Assembly: GCA_027859125.1 (NCBI GenBank)
Contig: JAQIBK010000043.1
Coordinates: 1-41,307, forward strand
Direction: 5' to 3'
Origin: Actinomycetota bacterium
GTDB taxonomy: Bacteria > Actinomycetota > Coriobacteriia > Anaerosomatales > UBA3086
Length of the DNA stretch: 41,307 nt
This document shows positions 9,396 through 18,209 of this stretch, piece by piece; the stretch's first letter is position 1, and every line of letters begins with the position of its first letter. Under the pieces are notes generated by a model, which searched no databases, had not been told where the DNA came from, and saw only the letters and a list, made by a program, of their open reading frames with translations. A program made the position numbers and the translations under genes.

Positions 9396-10318
9396 GCGGA
9401 CGAAGAACATCCATCTGGATCCGCAGCGTCATCTCAGTCGCGCTACTTGCCGGTCTCGTTTGGTGGACCGGGATCGATCGCATCGTCGAGGGTCTTGCCG
9501 AGGTGCAAGTGGGGTGGCTCCTCGCTTCGACTCTCGTCGGTTACGTGGCCATTGCCGTCGGCAACCTGAATGTGTTCCTTCTAACGCGAGTCCTGCTTCC
9601 CGGAATCGATTGGCGTGACGTGACCCGGGCGTACCTTCGTTCCTGGGCTGCAGGCATGCTCGCTCCAGGCAAGGTGGGTGACCTGTCGTATGCGCACTTC
9701 ATCTCCTCTGACGACACGAACCTGGCTCCCGGACTGGTGGTCGGCATCGTCGACAAGATCGTCACGTTCGCTGTGACTTCAGCAATCGCGGTCACCGGCA
9801 TTCTCCTTCTCCTGGAGAAGGGGGCGGCCTTCCTGGCTGGAGGTGCGGCATTCGCCGCGTTCGTTGCGGCGATCGTTGTTCTGCGCAGCGCGCGAGCACG
9901 TCAACTCGTGCGTGAGCGTGTTCTGGGCAGGCATGCTTCACGACTGGGGGGCTTCGGCAGCAACCTCGATACGATCCTTCTCCACAGCCCTCGTACAGTA
10001 TCCGTGAACGTGCTGCTGACAATCGTGCGGACCCTCATCCAAGCTCTGGCCGTCACGCTGGCCCTGCGGGCTTTCGGTGCGCATGTTGCCCTGATCGACG
10101 CCCTGATCGTTCACTCGATCGCAGCTCTCATGTCATTGATACCCATCACCTTGTCCGGCCTCGGGGTCCGGCAGGGCACATCCGTGGTGCTCTTCGAGCG
10201 CATATCAGGGATAGCCGCCGCGCCGGTACTGAATCAGTCACTGACATCCACGCTCATCATCTATGGAACCGTCGCGGTTCTGGGAGCCACCCTGGGGCTC
10301 GGTCGGCGACGGAACTAG
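9392..10318 (+). CDS. Polytopic membrane protein, YbhN/AglD (lysylphosphatidylglycerol synthase TM-like, UPF0104) family
   Basis: 308 aa with about eight hydrophobic segments and few charged loops. Features of the flippase-like family are seen: an early W-R-x-x-x-RAYLRSW segment, LAPGKVGDLSYAHF (compare the family's L.PG..GE..R), and late LIPITLSGLGVRQG. Members near glycosyltransferases are thought to help move or synthesise lipid-linked glycans; the exact activity is unproven. The GTG start overlaps the GT2 stop by four bases, so the two proteins are made together. The stop TAG overlaps the stop of the opposing GT4 gene in a shared CTAG. Confidence 0.8.
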   Translation: MSGRRTSIWIRSVISVALLAGLVWWTGIDRIVEGLAEVQVGWLLASTLVGYVAIAVGNLNVFLLTRVLLPGIDWRDVTRAYLRSWAAGMLAPGKVGDLSYAHFISSDDTNLAPGLVVGIVDKIVTFAVTSAIAVTGILLLLEKGAAFLAGGAAFAAFVAAIVVLRSARARQLVRERVLGRHASRLGGFGSNLDTILLHSPRTVSVNVLLTIVRTLIQALAVTLALRAFGAHVALIDALIVHSIAALMSLIPITLSGLGVRQGTSVVLFERISGIAAAPVLNQSLTSTLIIYGTVAVLGATLGLGRRRN

Positions 10319-11427
10319 GCTCCGTCGCCAAGAGCCGCCGCCGCAAGACGCTCCCAGGTCATGTTCGCGGAGACTCGCATGATGCCTTCACTCATGTCCC
10401 GGTCAGAACGATCGGCGAACGCGCGTATCGCCCCTGCAACAGCCGCAGGGTCGTCGGCAGGTACGATGTAGCCGCTCTCCTGATCCTGAACCACGTCTGG
10501 CAGACCGCCCACATCTGTGACGACAACCGGTTTGCCATAGCGGTAGGCGCAAGGAATGACTCCGGATCCAGTCGCACTCCGATACGGCAGTACCACGAGG
10601 TCCGCGCGCGTGAAGTAGTTCGCCGCCTCGACATCGGACACGTAGCGCGTCACGAACTCCACTCGATCCGCCATGCCCGCACGTGCAACACCGTCGACGA
10701 TCCGCGACATGTCCTCCCACGACTCGCCCACCACTGATAGCATCACATCGAGATCAGCGAGCATGGGCATCGCGTCCAGCAGCACAGGCAACCCCTTGTA
10801 CGGACGAATGAAGCCGAAGAAGAGCAGCTCCAGATCGGCTCTCTTGGGCAACTCCTCCGAGGGGTCGGGGAAACCCTCGTACACAGGATGCGGACACATG
10901 CCCACCTCGGCACCCGGAACGAGTTCGGTCAGCCTTCTGGCGTCGGAGAGTGTGTGGGTGACGAATCGATCTCCAGAGCGCAGTACTCTGGCCGTCAGTG
11001 CAGTCTTCCAGGGGGCCGCCTCGTGCTCGATCACGTTGTGACACATGAACACGACCTCGATTCCTGCGCGACGCAACCCTCGGGCAAGATATCCGAAACA
11101 GGGTGCCCAGAAGATGGTCCACCACGGCATCACAACCGTATCAGCCCCCCATGAGCGGAGCTCGGACAGCGCTCGGCGCCATGTTCGCGGATCCATCGAG
11201 TCGATCAAGTAGTCAGTTCCGGGTTCGACATGACCTTCGAGAGCGGGATCGCGATCGGACTCCCCGGGGAACAGCCACACCGGGTACTGACGTTCGAAGG
11301 AGATCACGCGAAGATCGCATACCTCATCGAGCGCTCGTCCGAGAAGCATTGTGTGTTGCGCGATTCCACCCCTGAATGGAGGGACGGGACCCACGAGTCC
11401 AACACGGCGCGACGTCCGTTCGCTCAT
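10315..11427 (-). CDS. Family 4 glycosyltransferase (GT-B fold)
   Basis: 370 aa. The N-terminal Rossmann half begins GLVGPVPPFRGGIAQHT, a pattern seen in polysaccharide GT4 enzymes. The C-terminal half carries ELLFFGFIRPYKGLPVLLDAM and the nucleotide-sugar site around VLPYRSATGSGVIPCAYRYGKPVVVTD, where GSG replaces the more usual EGFG. No signal peptide or membrane segment, so a cytosolic or peripheral enzyme. ATG start with GAGGAG seven bases upstream. It is convergent with the membrane protein gene and divergent from ugd across a 152-base gap, so it is a single-gene unit. Donor and acceptor sugars cannot be told from sequence. Confidence 0.88.
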   Translation of the reverse strand: MSERTSRRVGLVGPVPPFRGGIAQHTMLLGRALDEVCDLRVISFERQYPVWLFPGESDRDPALEGHVEPGTDYLIDSMDPRTWRRALSELRSWGADTVVMPWWTIFWAPCFGYLARGLRRAGIEVVFMCHNVIEHEAAPWKTALTARVLRSGDRFVTHTLSDARRLTELVPGAEVGMCPHPVYEGFPDPSEELPKRADLELLFFGFIRPYKGLPVLLDAMPMLADLDVMLSVVGESWEDMSRIVDGVARAGMADRVEFVTRYVSDVEAANYFTRADLVVLPYRSATGSGVIPCAYRYGKPVVVTDVGGLPDVVQDQESGYIVPADDPAAVAGAIRAFADRSDRDMSEGIMRVSANMTWERLAAAALGDGA

Positions 11428-11579
11428 CTATGTCTCCTCGGCAATTCCGGTCATTCTAATCCGTTGTCCGACCGCAGAAAGAGTAACTCATGATCAGCAT
11501 AGCGTGCGCGATCGAGCCAAAGCGCTAGAATGGGACGGTCGCGGTCGCAAGTCATGAAGACACAGGTGAAAGGCACTAT

Positions 11580-12863
11580 ATGAAGAAGCAGATCACAGTT
11601 TTTGGGGCAGGTTATGTTGGGCTGATCGCAGGCGTCTGTCTGGCCCACTCGGGCCATGACGTGACCGTATGTGATATTGACCGAGACAAGCTGGCAGAAC
11701 TGACTGCCGGATACAGCCCGATCTTCGAACCAGGCCTTGAAGCACTTCTGACGGAGGGCTTGAACAAAGGCAACCTGCGTTTCTTCCACACCGACGATCT
11801 GCCGGAAGTCCTTTCAGGGATCATCTTCGTGGCGGTCGGCACCCCGCCGACACCCTCTGGCTCGGCCGACATGACATATGTGAGGACGGTCATCGACTCG
11901 GTGGCGATGTGCGCAGAGCCGGACACCCTGCTGGTCATGAAGAGCACTGTCCCTCCGGGAACCGGAGTGAAGCTCTCTTCACGCCTCAATGGTTCGGGAG
12001 TCGAATACGTCTCCAATCCTGAATTCCTCCGAGAAGGTTCCGCGGTCAACGACTGGTACCGCACCGACCGAATCGTGCTGGGTGGATCCGAGAAAGCCGT
12101 CAGTAGAGCGGCAGCGCTGTATGCCGATGTCGAAGCACCCATGCTCGCCTGCGATATCACGAGTGCTGAGATGATCAAGTACGCGAGCAACGCATTCCTG
12201 GCCACCAAGATCTCCTTCATCAACGAAATCGCCTCCATATGCGATCTGGTGGGTGCTCAGATCGACTTTGTGGCACAAGGTGTCGGAATGGACGGACGCA
12301 TCGGCCCGGCGTTCCTCAAGCCCGGCATAGGCTACGGCGGCTCATGCTTTCCCAAGGACACCCGAGCACTGGACTTCCTGGCCTCATTCAACGGTTACGA
12401 CTTCCACCTCCTTCGCGGAGTCATAGAGGTCAATGCTCGTCAACGCATGATGCCGGTTCGTGCCCTCATGGAGCATATCGGCGACTTGGACGGCAAGCGC
12501 GTCGCAGTCCTGGGCCTTACTTTCAAGCCGGACACTGACGACACGCGCGAAGCGCCCGCAGTGGATATCATCTCCATGCTCGCAGCAGAGGGCGCTGACG
12601 TGACCGGCTACAATCCGGTGCCTACAACGTTGACAGGGCCGTTCACAGTTGCCGACTCGATCGATGCCGCCGTGGAAGGCGCAAACGCGGTGATCGTCAC
12701 CACCGAATGGCCGGAGATCTGCAACGCAGACTGGGCAGCACTCGTGCCCGGGATGGCACCCGACGTGCTGATATACGACGGTCGCAACTGTCTCTCCCCC
12801 GACACGATCCGGTCATCTGGCGCCAGGTACGTGGGCGTGGGTCGACCCCAGATCGGGGCATGA
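11580..12863 (+). CDS. ugd: UDP-glucose 6-dehydrogenase
   Basis: Oxidises UDP-glucose to UDP-glucuronate with two NAD+, feeding acidic glycans. The NAD-binding GAGYVGL motif is at residues 9-15, VAVGTPPTPSG at about 84-94, the substrate-binding SNPEFLREGSA at 145-155, and the catalytic cysteine C256 in GGSCFPKD. The C-terminal UDP-binding domain includes LGLTFKPDTDDTREAPA. 427 aa is normal. ATG start with AAAGG seven bases upstream. Neighbouring glycosyltransferases suggest use in a surface or lipid-linked glycan. A nucleotide-sugar dehydrogenase for another sugar (such as UDP-ManNAc) is less likely given the motif set. Confidence 0.93.
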   Translation: MKKQITVFGAGYVGLIAGVCLAHSGHDVTVCDIDRDKLAELTAGYSPIFEPGLEALLTEGLNKGNLRFFHTDDLPEVLSGIIFVAVGTPPTPSGSADMTYVRTVIDSVAMCAEPDTLLVMKSTVPPGTGVKLSSRLNGSGVEYVSNPEFLREGSAVNDWYRTDRIVLGGSEKAVSRAAALYADVEAPMLACDITSAEMIKYASNAFLATKISFINEIASICDLVGAQIDFVAQGVGMDGRIGPAFLKPGIGYGGSCFPKDTRALDFLASFNGYDFHLLRGVIEVNARQRMMPVRALMEHIGDLDGKRVAVLGLTFKPDTDDTREAPAVDIISMLAAEGADVTGYNPVPTTLTGPFTVADSIDAAVEGANAVIVTTEWPEICNADWAALVPGMAPDVLIYDGRNCLSPDTIRSSGARYVGVGRPQIGA

Positions 12864-12908
12864 ACGTTTCAGAGCAATATGTCAGTCTCTTTGGCTCTAG
12901 GAGGACCC

Positions 12909-14027
12909 GTGTCCCGTTTCAATCTGAACGACTCCGCGCTCGAACCGATCGCCGACAAGATCGTCGCTGGTGAACGCCTATCCCGCGAGGACGGCATCGC
13001 ACTGTATGCAAGCCGTGACCTCGTAGGCATCGGGCAACTGGCCGACTTCGTTCGTCGCGAACAGAACGGCGACCGAGTTCACTTCATGGTCAATCGTCAC
13101 ATCAACCCCACGAACGTGTGCCGCAACCGCTGCAAGTTCTGCGCCTTCGCCCGCAGTGAGGGCGAGGAGGGCGCTTATGCCATGACGCTCGATGCGATCG
13201 TGGACGCCGCCATCGAAGGCGCCAACGACGGCGCGTACGAGGTTCACATCGTGAGCGGTCTGCACCCCGAGTGGAGCTACGAGTTCTATGTGGACATGGT
13301 GCGCCGTGTCCGGGAGGCGATCCCCAAGCGTGTCATCGTGCAGGCGTTCACCGCCGTTGAGATCGAGCACATGGCCATCATCGCCGAGAAGAGCACGCTC
13401 GAAGTCCTGCGCGATCTTCAGGAGGCCGGGCTGGACGCCCTACCCGGTGGCGGTGCAGAGATATTCTCGGATCGCACACGAGCGGCGGCCTGGGACAAGA
13501 AGACGACAAGCGACGTCTGGCTTCGCATCCACGGTGAGGCCCACTCGCTAGGAATCAAGACCAACTGCACCATGCTCTACGGCCATATAGAGACCTCTGA
13601 AGAACGCGTGGACCATCTGATCACCTTGCGGGAGCAACAGGACAAGAGCGGAGGCTTCCTGGCCTTCATCCCGCTCGCGTTCCATCCCGCCAACACCGAG
13701 CTCGAGGACCTGCCGGGAACGACCGGTTTCGATGACCTCAAGACCTTGGGGATCGCACGCCTCATGCTCGACAACATCCCGCACATCAAGGCGTTCTGGA
13801 TCATGATCGGGCTCAAGATGGCTCAACTCTCGACCGTCTTCGGTGTCGATGACATCGACGGCACGGTCGTAGAGGAGAAGATCACTCACATGGCCGGTGC
13901 CACCACGCCGGAGGCGCTGTCCAAACAGGACCTAGTGGACATGATCCGCGAGACCGGCCACACGCCGGTGGAGCGAGACACGCTCTACAACTACATAAAG
14001 GTGTACGACGCGGACACGACCGAATAA
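12909..14027 (+). CDS. mqnE: Aminofutalosine synthase MqnE (radical SAM)
   Basis: Radical SAM enzyme that joins the MqnA product, 3-[(1-carboxyvinyl)oxy]benzoate, to the adenosyl radical, making aminodeoxyfutalosine. The CxxxCxxC cluster motif CRNRCKFC is at residues 71-78 (numbered from the GTG). EVHIVSGLHPEWSYEFYV, AFTAVEIEHMA, LPGGGAEIFSDR and TMLYGHIETSEERVDH match MqnE rather than MqnC. I prefer GTG at 12909 because AGGAGG lies four bases upstream and MSRFNLND fits family starts; the track ATG at 12879 adds ten residues and has no good ribosome site. It begins a tight operon, with one base separating it from mqnA. Confidence 0.93.
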   Translation: MSRFNLNDSALEPIADKIVAGERLSREDGIALYASRDLVGIGQLADFVRREQNGDRVHFMVNRHINPTNVCRNRCKFCAFARSEGEEGAYAMTLDAIVDAAIEGANDGAYEVHIVSGLHPEWSYEFYVDMVRRVREAIPKRVIVQAFTAVEIEHMAIIAEKSTLEVLRDLQEAGLDALPGGGAEIFSDRTRAAAWDKKTTSDVWLRIHGEAHSLGIKTNCTMLYGHIETSEERVDHLITLREQQDKSGGFLAFIPLAFHPANTELEDLPGTTGFDDLKTLGIARLMLDNIPHIKAFWIMIGLKMAQLSTVFGVDDIDGTVVEEKITHMAGATTPEALSKQDLVDMIRETGHTPVERDTLYNYIKVYDADTTE

Positions 14028-14028
14028 C

Positions 14029-14862
14029 ATGCGCCCCCGCCTGGGTCACATCCAGTTCCTGAACTGCCTGCCGCTCTACTACGGTCTGGTCAAGAACGAC
14101 GTGCTCCTTGACGTCGACCTGGTTCAAGCGGCCCCCAAGGACCTCACCCGCATGCTGCTGGACGGCAAGCTCGACATCGCACCGATACCTGCGATCGAGT
14201 ACGCGCGCAACGCGAAGGACCTCGTACTGCTCCCCGACATCGCGATCTCGAGCGAAGGGGAGGTCCAGTCGATCCTGCTGCTGTCCAAAGTGCCCGTAGA
14301 TGAGCTCGATGGCGCCCGCGTGGCCCTGACCGACACGTCGCGCACATCTCAGGTGCTGGCCCGAGTGCTGCTCCAGAACCACTGGGAAGTGACCCCCGAG
14401 TATGTGGAGATGCCACCGGATCTTCCCGCGATGCTTCGCGATGCCGATGCAGCGCTCCTCATCGGCGATGAGGCCCTACGTGCGTACTGGGAGCATGACG
14501 AGAACCTGCACGCATACGACCTGGGCGATGTCTGGACACAGTGGACGGGCCTTCCCATGGTTTACGCCGTATGGGCCGTGAGACGCGACTACGCCGAGAA
14601 TGAGGCTGGCGCTCTCTCGAGCGTTGCGCACGCCCTCTCAGGCTCACTCGCCTACTGTCGGGCCAACCTGGACGACATCGCCGAGTACGCTGCTCGCTGG
14701 GAGTCCTTCCCCGTCGGCCACTTCCGTTCGTATTTCGACGCGCTTCAATTCAGATTCGAGCCCCGCTACCGTGAAGGCCTCGCTCGCTACCTCAGCGAGG
14801 CCCACAACATAGAACAACTGGAAACGATCCCACGGATAGAGATCGCGGAGGTCTCCACATGA
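14029..14862 (+). CDS. mqnA: Chorismate dehydratase MqnA
   Basis: First step of the futalosine menaquinone route: chorismate loses water to give 3-[(1-carboxyvinyl)oxy]benzoate. 277 aa, a two-lobed periplasmic-binding-protein fold without a signal peptide. Recognisable features are the opening LGHIQFLNCLPLYYGL, DIAPIPAIEYAR and the LTDTSRTSQVLARVLL helix, plus LLIGDEALR and DVWTQWTGLPMVYAVW. It sits between mqnE and mqnC; its stop overlaps the mqnC start (ATGA). The operon context makes MqnA much more likely than the related MqnD. Confidence 0.92.
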   Translation: MRPRLGHIQFLNCLPLYYGLVKNDVLLDVDLVQAAPKDLTRMLLDGKLDIAPIPAIEYARNAKDLVLLPDIAISSEGEVQSILLLSKVPVDELDGARVALTDTSRTSQVLARVLLQNHWEVTPEYVEMPPDLPAMLRDADAALLIGDEALRAYWEHDENLHAYDLGDVWTQWTGLPMVYAVWAVRRDYAENEAGALSSVAHALSGSLAYCRANLDDIAEYAARWESFPVGHFRSYFDALQFRFEPRYREGLARYLSEAHNIEQLETIPRIEIAEVST

Positions 14863-15959
14863 TGGACAGGGATACCGCACGGGAACTCGCTCTCAAAGCG
14901 GGGAACGGGGAGTACCGCCTCACCGACGACGAGACACTGCTGTTGCTCTCCTCGGCGGAACTGCTCGACTTGGGCTCCTCGGCCACCGCCATGCGGAACA
15001 GACTCCATCCGGGCGACGACGTCACCTTCATAGTCGACCGCAACGTGAACTACACCAACGTCTGCGTCTCACGCTGTCGTTTCTGCGCGTTCTATCGCGA
15101 CCAGGACGAGCCCGACGCATACGTTCTCACGCAAGAGCAGCTGGACGAGAAGATCGCGGAGACGCTCGACTTGGAGGGAACGGCGATCCTGCTCCAGGGC
15201 GGCATGCATCCGGAGCTGGGCGTCGACTGGTACGAGCACATGCTCCACAGCATCAAGTGCGGGCATCCTGACATCCACGTCCACGGCTTCGGTCCGCCGG
15301 AGATCGTGCATATCGCCCGCGTGTCCGACCTCTCAGTACATGACACGCTGATCAGATTGCGTGATGCCGGGCTCGACTCCCTGCCCGGTGGCGGCGCGGA
15401 GATCCTGTCGGATCGGGTCCGTGCGTACTCCTCGCCCAAGAAGGCGACCGCCGAGGAGTGGATCGGCGTCATGCGCAAAGCGCACGAGATCGACATGTCG
15501 ACGACCGCCACCATGATGTTCGGCGGCGCCGAGACGATCTTGGAACGAGTCGAGCACCTGCGACGCATCCGTGACCTGCAGGATGAGTCGATGGCGGCCG
15601 GACGCGTGGGCTTTCGCGCGTTCATCCCCTGGTCATTCCAGCCGGGCAACACCGAACAGGGTGGCGGAACAGCCACGAGCTGGGAGTATCTGCGGATGCT
15701 CGCCGTGTCACGTTTGTACTTGGACAACGTGCCCAATATCCAGGCCTCATGGGTCACACAGGGGGAGAAGATCGGACAGGTCGCGCTCGCCTTCGGTGCC
15801 AACGACATGGGCTCGACGATGATCGAAGAGAACGTTGTGGCTGCAGCGGGGGTGCGATTCCGTGTCGGCCGTGACGAGCTTGTCTGGTTGATACGCGAAG
15901 CTGGTTTCACACCTGTGCAACGCGACACCCTATACCGCGAAGTCAGACGTTTCGGGTAG
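14859..15959 (+). CDS. mqnC: Dehypoxanthine futalosine cyclase MqnC (radical SAM)
   Basis: Radical SAM enzyme that cyclises dehypoxanthine futalosine to cyclic DHFL, a later step of the same pathway. The cluster motif CVSRCRFC is at residues 69-76. ILLQGGMHPELGVDWYE, ALPGGGAEI-type LPGGGAEILSDRVR, FIPWSFQPGNTEQ and SWVTQGEKIGQVAL distinguish MqnC from MqnE. 366 aa, normal length. The start ATG overlaps the mqnA stop by four bases; a second methionine follows directly. The next gene starts 33 bases downstream behind its own AGGAGG, so the operon probably continues. Confidence 0.93.
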   Translation: MMDRDTARELALKAGNGEYRLTDDETLLLLSSAELLDLGSSATAMRNRLHPGDDVTFIVDRNVNYTNVCVSRCRFCAFYRDQDEPDAYVLTQEQLDEKIAETLDLEGTAILLQGGMHPELGVDWYEHMLHSIKCGHPDIHVHGFGPPEIVHIARVSDLSVHDTLIRLRDAGLDSLPGGGAEILSDRVRAYSSPKKATAEEWIGVMRKAHEIDMSTTATMMFGGAETILERVEHLRRIRDLQDESMAAGRVGFRAFIPWSFQPGNTEQGGGTATSWEYLRMLAVSRLYLDNVPNIQASWVTQGEKIGQVALAFGANDMGSTMIEENVVAAAGVRFRVGRDELVWLIREAGFTPVQRDTLYREVRRFG

Positions 15960-15992
15960 GCTTTTCAGTAGACTGGAACCACAGGAGGCCAT

Positions 15993-16880
15993 ATGCCCGA
16001 TCAGAACATACCCCGAGCCACGTTCGGAATATGCGGCGGTTCAGGAACTCTGTCCTTCGCATTTCCTGCAGGCCTGGACGACAACCGTGTGACCGTACTG
16101 GCAGAGGACCTCGTGTTCGACACACCGTTCGGTCGCTCTCCGGTGTTCACGCACTTCCGCGTCGATGGCCCCCATGGTCCCCGCGAGGCAATGTCCGTCA
16201 AGATGCACGGGTGGCGTCGTGGCGTGAAGCGCGCAGACGCCTCGCTCCAGACCTTCTGGGTGTTCCATGAGGCCGGAGTCAGCAAAGTGCTCGCCGACGG
16301 CGGTGTAGGCTCTCTCAACCACCTTCTAGACCCCCGCGACATCGTGATCCCCAATGACTTCATGGATCTGAGCATGAAACAGGACATCTACGTTCGCGGA
16401 GACCACCTTCTGATCATGCGTCAACCGGTCTGTGGGAACCTATCGGCCCAGCTGTTCAACGCGGCAAGTGAATCCTTCGATCGAGTCTATCGACGTGGCA
16501 CCTACACGGTGACGGATGGACCTCGATTCGAGTCGGTGGCAGAGGTCGACTACATGAAGCGACTCGGGGGCGACGTCATCGGTCAGTCCTTCTCGCCAGA
16601 GGTCTTCCTGGCCCGTGATATCGGCGCCTGTTACGCGGGCATCTACATCGTGGTCAACTACGGCGAGGGCATCGTGCGCGACTGGGAGCACGATGAGCTC
16701 AAGTCGATCTTCTTCGACGAGTCCACGACTATCGCCCGTTGCGTGATCGACGCGGTCAGCGCCACGGACATGGGCGCCCCCTGTGAGTGCGCGGAGCATC
16801 GCAAGCCGAGTCTTCTGGATATCGCCGACGAGCGTCCCGATGATCAACGACCCATGCCCACTTCGAGCAGAGAACAGTAG
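15993..16880 (+). CDS. MTAP-like purine nucleoside phosphorylase-fold protein (candidate futalosine N-ribosyl cleaving enzyme)
   Basis: 295 aa of the PNP/MTAP superfamily: CGGSG near the N-terminus (residues 14-18), DTPFGRSP, GGVGSLNHLLDPRDIVIPNDFMD, TDGPRFESVAEV and PEVFLARDIGACYAG. Compared from memory with human MTAP, the base-contacting Asp220 aligns with Asn222 here (IVVNYG), as in PNPs that use 6-oxopurines. Phosphate-site residues look altered: the RHG arginine aligns with Met71, and the Thr93 region reads DGGVGS. This favours a hypoxanthine nucleoside such as futalosine and perhaps hydrolysis over phosphorolysis. It lies between mqnC and an aminohydrolase, 33 and 9 bases away. The family call is secure; the role is inference, with MTA or inosine phosphorylase as alternatives. 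AGGAGG supports the ATG. Confidence 0.75.
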   Translation: MPDQNIPRATFGICGGSGTLSFAFPAGLDDNRVTVLAEDLVFDTPFGRSPVFTHFRVDGPHGPREAMSVKMHGWRRGVKRADASLQTFWVFHEAGVSKVLADGGVGSLNHLLDPRDIVIPNDFMDLSMKQDIYVRGDHLLIMRQPVCGNLSAQLFNAASESFDRVYRRGTYTVTDGPRFESVAEVDYMKRLGGDVIGQSFSPEVFLARDIGACYAGIYIVVNYGEGIVRDWEHDELKSIFFDESTTIARCVIDAVSATDMGAPCECAEHRKPSLLDIADERPDDQRPMPTSSREQ

Positions 16881-16889
16881 GTCTGAACT

Positions 16890-18209
16890 GTGCTACTCAC
16901 TGCTGACTGGGTCATCCCGGTTTCAGGTCCACCCATCAGGAATGGCGCGATACTCGTCAAGGGTCACACGATCGATGAGATCGGCACGATCGACGATCTT
17001 GCCCAGAAAGACCCCCGTGCCGTGCGAAGCGACTTCCCCGGGTGCGTGATAACGCCCGGGTTGGTGAATGCGCACACGCATCTCTCTCTAACAGTTCTCG
17101 GCGGGTTGATTCCGCCACAGGAGTTCCACGATTGGATCGCACATGTTCCGGCGACTGTTCGAGCGTTGGACCAGAACGATCTTGCCGCATCCGCCTCGGC
17201 TGGTGCGATCGAATGCCTCATGACCGGGGCCACTGTTGTCGGTGACATCGCGTACGGGCCAGAGGCCCCTTCCGCAGCGTCGGACATGGGATTGGCCGGC
17301 ACTTTCTTCTGGGAGGTGCTGGGGATTGCAGGAGAGGATCTCGAGCGTCGACTCAAAGAAGATGACTATCCTGAGAGCCCTCCAAAGTCATGCTCTGGCA
17401 GGGCGCGATGCGGACTTTCTCCGCACTCACCCTACACATCTGGACCAAGCCTCCTTCGAGCGGTCCGCGATCTGACGAGAAAACATGAAGTCGGTTTCGC
17501 CGTGCATATCGCCGAGTCCCCCGCTGAGGTCGAACTGATCAGAGACGGCACCGGACCACTGGCTCATCTGGCCTCTCGTTTTGCGACGGAGTTCCGCACG
17601 CCAGGAGTCACTCCGGTCAGGTACCTGCATTCGCTGGGCGCACTGGAGGGCGCAGTTGCAGTTCACTGCGTACACGTACCTCCCGCTGACATCCCACTTC
17701 TGGCGAATCAAGCCCGCGGAGTGGTCTTCTGTCCGCGCTCCAATGCCTATCTGAACGCTGGTCAGGCGCCGGTCACCAGGATCATGAACGCCGGAGCCCG
17801 TATCGGACTGGGAACGGACTCGTCGGCGAGCAACATTGACTTGGACCTGCTCAAGGAACTCCGAGTGCTCATTGCGGGTGCGCCAACGATCTCACCGGAA
17901 CGCGGCCTGCGAATCATAACCATCGAAGGGGCGGAGGTCCTTGGACTCGATGACGCGTTCGGCAGCCTGGAACCAGGGAAACAGGCCGACATCTCGATCT
18001 GGAGAATGCCTTCGACGGACCAACCTGTTCGCGACCTGATCGAGCAAGGGAGCGGCAAGTCGATCGAAGCCGTGATGAGTTCGGGGATCTGGAGAATACG
18101 AAGCGGCCAGCCCGCGTTCCCGACCGGGAACATCGAACTGGCCGCCAAGCACGCGCAGATCAAGGCTGCTCTGGCCCTGAAAGGGTCGCAGCCGAGTTCG
18201 TCGGCCTAG
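16890..18209 (+). CDS. cog0402-type amidohydrolase, candidate aminodeoxyfutalosine deaminase
   Basis: 439 aa metal-dependent (beta/alpha)8 amidohydrolase of the MtaD/SsnA/TrzA group. Metal and catalytic motifs are all visible: AHTHLS (H62, H64), the HIAES glutamate loop, HCVHV, and GLGTDSSASN with the catalytic aspartate, inside a composite beta-sandwich formed by both ends. Members of this group deaminate SAH, MTA, adenosine-type compounds or guanine, and some are known aminodeoxyfutalosine deaminases. Its place behind mqnE-mqnA-mqnC makes that the leading hypothesis. GTG start with only a weak site (TAGGT) upstream, nine bases after the previous gene. The stop shares CTAG with the opposing livF stop. 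Confidence 0.78.
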   Translation: MLLTADWVIPVSGPPIRNGAILVKGHTIDEIGTIDDLAQKDPRAVRSDFPGCVITPGLVNAHTHLSLTVLGGLIPPQEFHDWIAHVPATVRALDQNDLAASASAGAIECLMTGATVVGDIAYGPEAPSAASDMGLAGTFFWEVLGIAGEDLERRLKEDDYPESPPKSCSGRARCGLSPHSPYTSGPSLLRAVRDLTRKHEVGFAVHIAESPAEVELIRDGTGPLAHLASRFATEFRTPGVTPVRYLHSLGALEGAVAVHCVHVPPADIPLLANQARGVVFCPRSNAYLNAGQAPVTRIMNAGARIGLGTDSSASNIDLDLLKELRVLIAGAPTISPERGLRIITIEGAEVLGLDDAFGSLEPGKQADISIWRMPSTDQPVRDLIEQGSGKSIEAVMSSGIWRIRSGQPAFPTGNIELAAKHAQIKAALALKGSQPSSSA

